DNA of 64,000 nt from Antedon mediterranea (taxonomy: Eukaryota; Echinodermata; Crinoidea; Comatulida; Antedonidae): assembly GCF_964355755.1 (NCBI RefSeq), contig NC_092678.1, forward strand, positions 14,482,922 to 14,546,921, given 5' to 3'. The first letter of the stretch is position 1. Each line of letters starts with the position of its first letter. A program made the translations under genes and the position numbers. Under the pieces are notes generated by a model. The model saw only the letters and a list, made by a program, of their open reading frames with translations. It was not told the origin of the DNA and did not search any database. Shown piece by piece: positions 57,811-64,000 of this stretch.

Positions 57811-58451
57811 GAATCGGGTGGTCATATAATCAAATACGCAGATGACATAGTACTGATTGGTCTATTGAAAAATGCTGACGATCATGTGTATAAGGCTGAA
57901 TATGTTAAATTAATGTCATGGTGCAATGACAATTACGATAGTTAATGATCAGACAATATAACGTGTTCATGAAACCAAATATCTTGGTACACATAATTGA
58001 TGATCAACTTAGTTTTGAAAAAAATACGGCCGAGATAATTAAGAAAGGTCACCAAAGGTTATATTTCCCAAGAAAGCTAAATAAATTTAATGTTAGCTGT
58101 GGTACTTTAAAATTATTCTATGAAACAGTTAATCAATCAGTACTAGTTATCTTTTTTATTGCTTGGTTCGGTAATTTAAATGAAACACACAAGAAATGTC
58201 TCATTAGAATTACTAAGATAGCACCAAATATAATTGGTTGTACGGTTAATGATTTAAAATATCTTTATGAAAAACAGGTTCTAAGTAAATTAAGTAAAAT
58301 TTTAGAAGATAAGAAACATCCATTACATATGAGATTTTTCAAGAACAAGTCAGGCCGGTTACGGGCACCTAGAGCTGATACGTCAAGAAACCGACTGTCT
58401 TTTGTACCAAATTCAACTCGTATTTTTAACTCAAAGATTGTTAGATCATAA
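57811..58451 (+). pseudogene. Second LINE: reverse transcriptase, YADD box and C-terminus
   Basis: GGHIIKYADDIVLIGLLKN (57817-57873) is the catalytic box. A shift at about 57945 leads to a frame with IIKKGHQRLYFPRKLNKF, LKLFYETVNQSVLVIFF and KILEDKKHPLHMRFF, ending RIFNSKIVRS at 58449. This matches the C-terminal pattern of the LINE at 10.4 kb and of many CR1/Rex elements. About 190 bases of 3' UTR follow. Confidence 0.75.
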
Positions 58452-58646
58452 TAGCGCACATGCAATATATATTTTAAAGTTTTAATGTTGATGGATGTTT
58501 TAATTAATGTTTTTAAATTGTAAATTTGTTCTATGTATGATGTAATTATGAATGTTTTACCATATTTTTTCTGTCGAGGAAAACCATTTTTCCATGTACA
58601 ATTTATTTTATATGGAACGAATAAAGATTTGATTTGATTTGATTTG

Positions 58647-58915
58647 AAAACAGAAATCAAGGCATTATCTTGGTCTAAAAGATGGCAGCTGAAATTCAAA
58701 ATCAACAAATGTAATGTAATACATTATGGAAATTCAAATCCACTATTGCAATTCACTATGCCAACAGAAGAAGGTGATGATCTGCCAAATGCCAATACTG
58801 AAAAGGACCTTGCAGTTACTTTTGATCAGTCTTTAACATTTTTATTACAAACGAATGAAGTTGTAAATAAAGCAAATAGACTAATGGGAAATACATTTTG
58901 CTACTAATTCTAGTT
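58647..58915 (+). pseudogene. CR1-like LINE copy B, right piece
   Basis: It continues copy B after the inserted LINE. The frame 58644-58907 gives LSWSKRWQLKFKINKCNVIH, NTEKDLAVTFDQSLTF and NEVVNKANRLMG. This is the thumb region of the CR1-like RT and is better preserved than in copy A. It ends near 58915. Confidence 0.75.
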
Positions 58916-58989
58916 AAATACAGAATAAATGAAGGGCGTTTAAAAGGCATTTGCCTTAATCATGAGCCCGAAGATTCAAGTGAGATTCA

Positions 58990-59030
58990 AGTAAGATGTC
59001 TCATGCAGCATGCCGCATAAGTAACATAAC
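58990..59030 (+). pseudogene. Ankyrin exon scrap
   Basis: GTCTCATGCAGCATGCCGCA matches the end of the exon at 60981 (LMQHAA), and the following intron text (AACAAAATGTAGTAATGTAC) is also shared with 61070. It is the truncated left edge of a duplicated ankyrin exon block. Confidence 0.5.
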
Positions 59031-59740
59031 AAAATGTAGTAATGTACACACAATAGTGGTATTTATGTCGTTATTATGAAAACAGTAGTCCTATCTTTTC
59101 CAGTAAACATCTCTATTTCCTTTATCATTTTTAATTTATAATTAATATTAATTATTTTGAATTATTTATTTTGAATTTTAGAAACAGTTATTGAACGAAA
59201 CAATAAATGAAAACATGCCATAACTGACATGTGTTTTTAGAAACAATATTACATTACATAAAGTAAATTATGACATCATTATAACCGATTTTCATTCACA
59301 CATTGTATTACAATTATAGTAGCACCTTAATTTATCTGTCAATTTAGTTTAAGTAGGTTTAAATAATATTCTAATAATTATTTCTTGAAATAAATTAATT
59401 TGGGTTCTATTTATATAAAGAAGTAATTGTACAAGTTATTTTTTATTCAATCAAGTACGATAGTTAAACACGAAATAAAAAAGTACTTACTATGGCGTTT
59501 TAATAGCGTAGCGGTTTTCAAGTAGACTGATTGTTAGTTACGTTGTAACAAGCCAGATGTGTTGTACATAAAGTACGAATGAATGTAGCTGATTTTTATT
59601 CTTTTGAACACTCACTCAGAAGATTTTGTCATAACATTGTAAAATGTACCACCATTATCAATGCGGCATGACCGAAAAATAGGTTTGTATTACAGCTGGT
59701 ATTGATATTTATATACTGCATGATTATGATTTCTTTCTAG

Positions 59741-59805
59741 TATGGACACACTCCACTACATGTGTATTTACAATGGTCTAACCCTACAACATATATTGTG
59801 GCTTA
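59741..59805 (+). pseudogene. Ankyrin-repeat exon, truncated
   Basis: After acceptor TTTCTTTCTAG the exon reads YGHTPLHVYLQWSN and PTTYIVA, the G-x-TPLH core of an ankyrin repeat. It then breaks into text (ATAATAGCAGAGCACTTCGA) that elsewhere belongs to an intron (63040). The second helix and the donor have been deleted. Confidence 0.65.
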
Positions 59806-60241
59806 TAATAGCAGAGCACTTCGATAAAAGTACTTTGACAAATTATTTAAAAAATAAATGTATCACAAATAAAATTCGGAATTACTGTATTTACGGCCAT
59901 TGAATTCTAATACACTATTCCCTGACTTCAATATATATAGGCAAACAATTAAAGCAATAGTGCAGGGGATATGGAACTTTGACTTTTCATTTGACTGAAC
60001 AATAAAAGACGCTAATTTTTAAAGCTGATTAGATTATAATTATTAACTATTGAAAGTATTTTTTGTAAATAAAATGCGAATGAATTTAGCTGGCTGATTG
60101 TCGTTGTTTTGTACACTCATACGATTTTGTCATACTAATGTCATATTTACAACCATTATCAATGTGGCATGACCAACATATACGATTGCATTACAGCTGG
60201 AATTGATATTTATAAACTGCATGATTATGATTTCTTTCTAG

Positions 60242-60349
60242 TCTGGAGACACTCCACTACATAGGTATTTAGATTTGCCTAACCCTACAACAGAAATAGT
60301 GGCTTGTCTCATACGGCATGATGGCGCACCAGTAAGATCACAAAATAAG
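60242..60349 (+). CDS. Ankyrin-repeat exon, intact
   Basis: This 108-base exon, 36 codons, starts and ends in phase 0 between TTTCTTTCTAG and ATAAG|GTAACA. It encodes SGDTPLHRYLDLPNPTTEIV followed by ACLIRHDGAPVRSQNK, an ankyrin repeat with the TPLH turn and the 'I-V-x-x-L-I-x-H-G-A-x-V' second helix. Ankyrin repeats mediate protein-protein binding. A one-repeat, phase 0 exon can be multiplied freely. Confidence 0.7.
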
Positions 60350-60980
60350 GTAACATACAACTATAGTATATATATATTATGACAGTATTAATAAATATTA
60401 TCGGTTCCAGTAAACATAGTTATTCCATTTATGACCTCTCATTTACAATTAATATGAATTATTTAAAATTATTTATTGCAAATTCAAAAAACAGTTATTG
60501 AATAATAAAATAAATAAATTAAAAACTATATTATGCAGACATGCCATGAACGATATGTGTTTGTACAAACAATGATTCCATAGTATTACTAAGTGCGTCT
60601 CGCCATTTATGACATCATATAATCGATTGTCATTCACACATTTGTATTACAATTATAGTAGTTCTTCAATTTTTCTGTCTATTTTTTAAAGCTGGTTAAA
60701 ATATAATTATTATTCTAAATAATTGCATTGTGTCTTAATTTATATTTAGGAGTCCTATAGCTTTTTTTGATTCAATCAGGTACAATAAGTACGAAACAAA
60801 AAAATGACTTTCTGTACTACGAAGTTTTGCAAGCGTTGGACCGTTTTTCATGTAAAATGTTGATTTTGTCATAGAAAAGTAGAATTTGTGACCACTATAA
60901 CTGTGACATAACCGAAACATATCATTGCATTACAGCTTGAATTGCTAATCATACATTACATGAATGTGGTTTCTTTCTAG

Positions 60981-61072
60981 TATGGAGACACTACACTACA
61001 TATGTATTTGCGATATTCTAAAAATACAACAGAAATAGTCACTTGTCTCATGCAGCATGCCGCATCAGAAAA
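60981..61072 (+). pseudogene. Ankyrin-repeat exon with decayed end
   Basis: The acceptor TTTCTTTCTAG is good. The frame reads YGDTTLHMYLRYSKNTTEIV and TCLMQHAASEK, then TAA; no donor follows. The expected 'V-T-S-Q-D/N' end is lost, so this exon would terminate the protein if used. Confidence 0.6.
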
Positions 61073-61757
61073 ATAACAAAATGTAGTAATGTACACACAA
61101 TAGTGATCTTTATGTCGTTATTATGAAAACAGTAGGCCTATCTGTTCCAGTAAACATCTTTATTTCCTTTAAAATTTATCATTTATAATTAATATTAATT
61201 ATGTTGAATTATTTATTTGGAATTTTAGAAACAGTTATTAAATGAAACAATAAATGAAAACATGCCATAACTGACATGTGTTTTTAGAAACAAAATTACA
61301 TTACATAAAGTCAATTATGACATCATTATACACTAATCGATTTTCATTCACACATTGTATTACAATTATAGTAGCACTTTAATTTATCTGTCCATTTTGT
61401 TGAAGTTAGTTTAAATAATATTATAATAATTAATTATTGAAATACATTTATTTGGGTCCTATTTTATATGAAGGACTACATTTTCTTTTTTGATTCAATC
61501 AAGTACGATAGATAAATACGAAATAAAAAAGTACTTACTATGGCGTTTTGTTAGCGTACCGGTTTTCAAGTAGACTGATTGTTAGTTGCGTTGTAACAAG
61601 CCAGATGTGTACGAATAAATGTAGCTGATTTTTATTATTTTGAACACTGAGAAGAGTTTGTCATAACAATGTAGAATTAATGAGGCATGACGGAAAATAT
61701 GTTTGTATTACATCTGGTATTGATATTTATAAACTGCATGATTATGATTTTTTCTAG

Positions 61758-61862
61758 GTTGGATACACTCCACTACATGTGTATTCAAAATGGTCTAACC
61801 CTGAAACATGTATTGTGGCTTGTCTCATACAGCATGGAGCAGCAGTAACATCACAAGATGAG
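61758..61862 (+). CDS. Ankyrin-repeat exon, intact
   Basis: This 105-base exon in phase 0 lies between TTTTTTCTAG and ATGAG|GTAATG. It encodes VGYTPLHVYSKWSNPETCIV followed by ACLIQHGAAVTSQDE. It shares its first half with the exon at 59741 and its ending (SQDE) with the exon at 41252. One residue shorter than 60242. Confidence 0.7.
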
Positions 61863-62028
61863 GTAATGCCCATACCATTATGGCACACTACTATAACATA
61901 ATTTCTATGTTTTTTTTCTTAAAACAAATGACAATAAATGATACTTGACTTCACTTGACTTGAAACTATTATTAAATAATGGTTTACAATATACCATATA
62001 CAATAATATTATACAATTATTGTATAGT

Positions 62029-62201
62029 AAACAAATAATGAATGTTTATCAGTGTAATGGTCCAAATAATGGTACGAGATGAATGATGAAAGGTTTTATT
62101 TCAACGAGGCAATGAGCCGAGTTGAAATATAACCTTTCATCATTCACCAAGTGCCATTATTTGTACCATTACACAAATACAAAACATTCATTATTTGTTT
62201 T
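62029..62201. repeat. 173-bp hairpin
   Basis: The left arm AAACAAATAATGAATGTTTA...GATGAATGATGAAAGG is mirrored by CCTTTCATCATTCA...ACATTCATTATTTGTTTT. The loop is GAGGCAATGAGCC. It is a foldback MITE or one end of the element 62203-62876. Confidence 0.8.
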
Positions 62202-62202
62202 A

Positions 62203-62876
62203 TAAAACATCTAAATAAATTCCTGTCATTTCAATCAAATAAGGTAGCCCTAGCCAAGGTCTACTACATTACATTCACATTGATTAAAAAAAGGTAACAT
62301 TTGGTTTTTAATAATTTTATATTAAATGTTATATTTATATGAATTTTATAAACACACCGACTTTAATTATGTCAACAAACGACCAAACAGGCCTAGCAAG
62401 TCTAAAACGACTAGGCTAGACCTAGCCTAATACTAGCATGGCCTAGGCCTAGAGTGGTGGTGTTTACAAACGAAACTGAGACCAGACGAAAGGTGGCGCT
62501 GTTGTATTTCACAGTACAGAGCCATATTACAGCTGCAGTATATTATCTAACATGTAATTTGTATACAGTACCATTTTTTTTTCTTCCACGAAACGATTTT
62601 TTTTTCGTAAACAAATCAAAAATGTTCAAAAGAGAAACAAAACTAAGGCCATACGACAGGTGGCGCTGTTGTATTTTACAGTACATAGCCATATTGCAGT
62701 ATATCTAAAATTTAGGGTCTAGATTGTTGTTTTCGTCCGCAAAACGTTTTTTTTTTGTACACAAAAAAGTTTTAAAAAGTACTATTAAACGATCGTTTAA
62801 TAGTGCGTACTATTGCACGCCATGTGACCAACATTCGTCCAATCAAATGACAGGAATTTATTTAGGTGTTATATAA
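62203..62876. mobile_element. Small element with inverted ends CTAAATAAATTCCTGTCATT
   Basis: CTAAATAAATTCCTGTCATT at about 62212 is mirrored by AATGACAGGAATTTATTTAG at about 62847-62867. Inside are two direct copies of about 167 bases with AGGTGGCGCTGTTGTATT (62491 and 62658) and a 24-base perfect palindrome at 62781-62804. No ORF with motifs. It interrupts the intron before the ankyrin scrap at 62885. Confidence 0.6.
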
Positions 62877-62884
62877 TATAATAT

Positions 62885-62918
62885 ACAGCATGGCGTAGCA
62901 TTAACATCACAAAATAAG
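62885..62918 (+). pseudogene. Ankyrin exon 3' scrap with intact donor
   Basis: CAGCATGGCGTAGCATTAAC encodes QHGVALTSQNK up to the donor ATAAG|GTAACA. The first half of the exon is absent and replaced by the element ending at about 62876. Confidence 0.55.
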
Positions 62919-63242
62919 GTAACATACAATAGTAGGTCTATTATGCCAGTATTAATACAACACTAGCAATAACCAGTGCTCCGCACGGTCTTTTTTTACC
63001 TTAATATGTTGTTATATACTTTGCATGAGCAAGTATAATAACAGCGCACTTTGATAAAAGTACTTTGACAAATTATTAAAATAAAAAAAAATAAATACAA
63101 TTCGGAACTACTGTATTTACGGCCATTGGATTCTAATACACTATTCCCTGACATCAATATATGTAGGCTAAACAATTAAAGCAATAGTACAGTGGATATG
63201 GAACTTTGACTTTTCAATTGACTGAAAAATAAAAGACGCTAA

Positions 63243-64000
63243 AGAAAAATTGTGCTGTGTACATTAGATGATGCGCGTAAACACATACCGAAAGTATAAA
63301 CATGCCAAACTATGTTATTTTGAGTGTTTTTTGTGGTGTAATAATTATTTGATACGTATAGATAAACAAAATTCGAATAAAAAACACATTGCTGCGGAAA
63401 CACGAAGTACGTTTTTTCATTTACATTTATTTTTATTTCACTGGTTTTGATAATTTGCAATGTTTTTGTATGGGAAATTTGTTACGTACTTGCTACTTTT
63501 GTTATTAAAGTTTGTTCTACCAGAAATCCGTGAAATCTTAATAATTATTTGCATGGCATGATTATTAAGTATAATAAAAGCGTACTTTTCCTGGCCACGA
63601 TATTTCTTTTTGTACATATGTTGGGGACCCCTTATGACACGTCACAAAATAAACATGACTATACATTAATCATCTCCATAAGCTACGTTAGAAATGAGCT
63701 AACAATTCGCTAATACAAAGATTTTCTGTCGAGCTGTCTGTGTAGTCTAGTGGATTAGGCTATGGACTTTACATGTCAATGTATGAGGTTCTTTTTACTT
63801 TATAGTGAAAGATAGATTTTTAGAGGGTTAGGTTAAGTTATATTTAGGAACTTAAGTAGTTCGGCTATCTTTCACATAAGGGGCCCCATTTCTGTACGAA
63901 AGAAAAAATCGCTTCCCAGCCCCTGATAAATTGTTTTTTGTTTTTTTTTTACAAAAAAAGTTGTCAACAATGCAATTCGGAACAAATAACGGCCATTGAT
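63243..64000. other. Unannotated end of window
   Basis: Apart from the tRNA-like piece I see only AT-rich DNA; the last 40 bases (CAATTCGGAACAAATAACGG) resemble the repeated intron text at 59873 and 63099, suggesting that another ankyrin intron copy begins here. Confidence 0.4.
63735..63790 (+). repeat. Possible tRNA-like SINE head
   Basis: TGTAGTCTAGTGGATTAGGC resembles an A box with the 5' end of a tRNA, but the B box position reads GAGGTTCTTTTTAC and is poor. Weak. Confidence 0.3.

Larger units (their letters stand above)
54917..58646 (+). mobile_element. Second LINE, apparently full length (3.7 kb), with (TTTGA)n tail
   Basis: The element is inserted in copy B of the CR1-like LINE. It starts GCCGGACTTGGCGGTCAGAC and ends with repeated GATTTGATTTGATTTGA at about 58626-58646. 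It carries an endonuclease (about 55425-56070), a linker and a reverse transcriptase (56172-58451). The LINE resembles CR1/Rex-type elements. It is interrupted by stops, a few frameshifts and a 455-bp MITE. Start and end are fixed by comparison with uninterrupted copy A. Confidence 0.8.
59001..63242 (+). repeat. Duplicated intron-exon blocks of the ankyrin array
   Basis: Block 59001-59800 recurs at 61048-61830 (offset 2047 at the left, 2018 at the exon), and block 59815-60020 recurs at 63045-63242 (GATAAAAGTACTTTGACAAA). Introns and exons were copied together. The second copy carries about 1 kb of inserted elements (61895-62876). Confidence 0.75.

Overview
This window looks like nuclear DNA from an animal. 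Coding pieces are split into short exons with GT/AG splice sites, the DNA is AT-rich, and most of it consists of nested eukaryotic transposable elements. I see no bacterial operons, rRNA genes or CRISPR arrays. The death-fold and ankyrin exons, the many TAGGCCTA-type motifs and the mix of CR1/L1/RTE-like LINEs, Ty3/gypsy, piggyBac-, hAT- and Harbinger-like elements suggest a marine invertebrate deuterostome, probably an echinoderm. That placement is from memory of such genomes and is not proven here.

Layout. 0.26-4.7 kb (+): a death-effector-domain (DED)-like gene whose exons are all in splice phase 1, with three in-frame stop codons. 4.7-9.1 kb: decayed LINE remnants and unrecognised DNA. 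9.15-18.1 kb: a tandem array with a period of about 2.59 kb; two units carry the same gypsy LTR plus pol tail, and a LINE interrupts the first unit. 18.85-39.43 kb: two inverted termini 20.6 kb apart enclose a Ty3/gypsy element (21.4-28.3 kb, itself hit by a Harbinger-like MITE), an 8.3 kb foldback element (28.9-37.2 kb) with an almost open RTE-like LINE in its centre, and a piggyBac-like MITE (37.9-39.0 kb). 39.6-42.2 kb: L1-like and CR1-like LINE fragments around two exons of an ankyrin-type gene. 42.7-43.5 kb: a MITE with an 8-bp target duplication.

44.1-46.35 kb (-): a spliced gene copy with two in-frame stops, from a family I recognise by motif but cannot name. 46.9-58.9 kb: a stack of LINEs. 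A CR1-like LINE is split by a 3.5 kb palindromic element that has inverted copies of a transposon-type gene and terminal 154-bp repeats. A second copy of that LINE is split by a full-length second LINE, which is itself split by a 455-bp MITE. 58.9-64 kb (+): an array of ankyrin-repeat exons and their introns, partly decayed, interrupted by hairpin elements.

Host genes that may still matter are the DED-like gene at the left and the ankyrin gene (41.07-41.34 kb plus 59.7-62.9 kb), whose exon phases would let the two parts splice across about 18 kb of transposon DNA. Everything else is mobile DNA, and the order of insertion can be read from the nesting.
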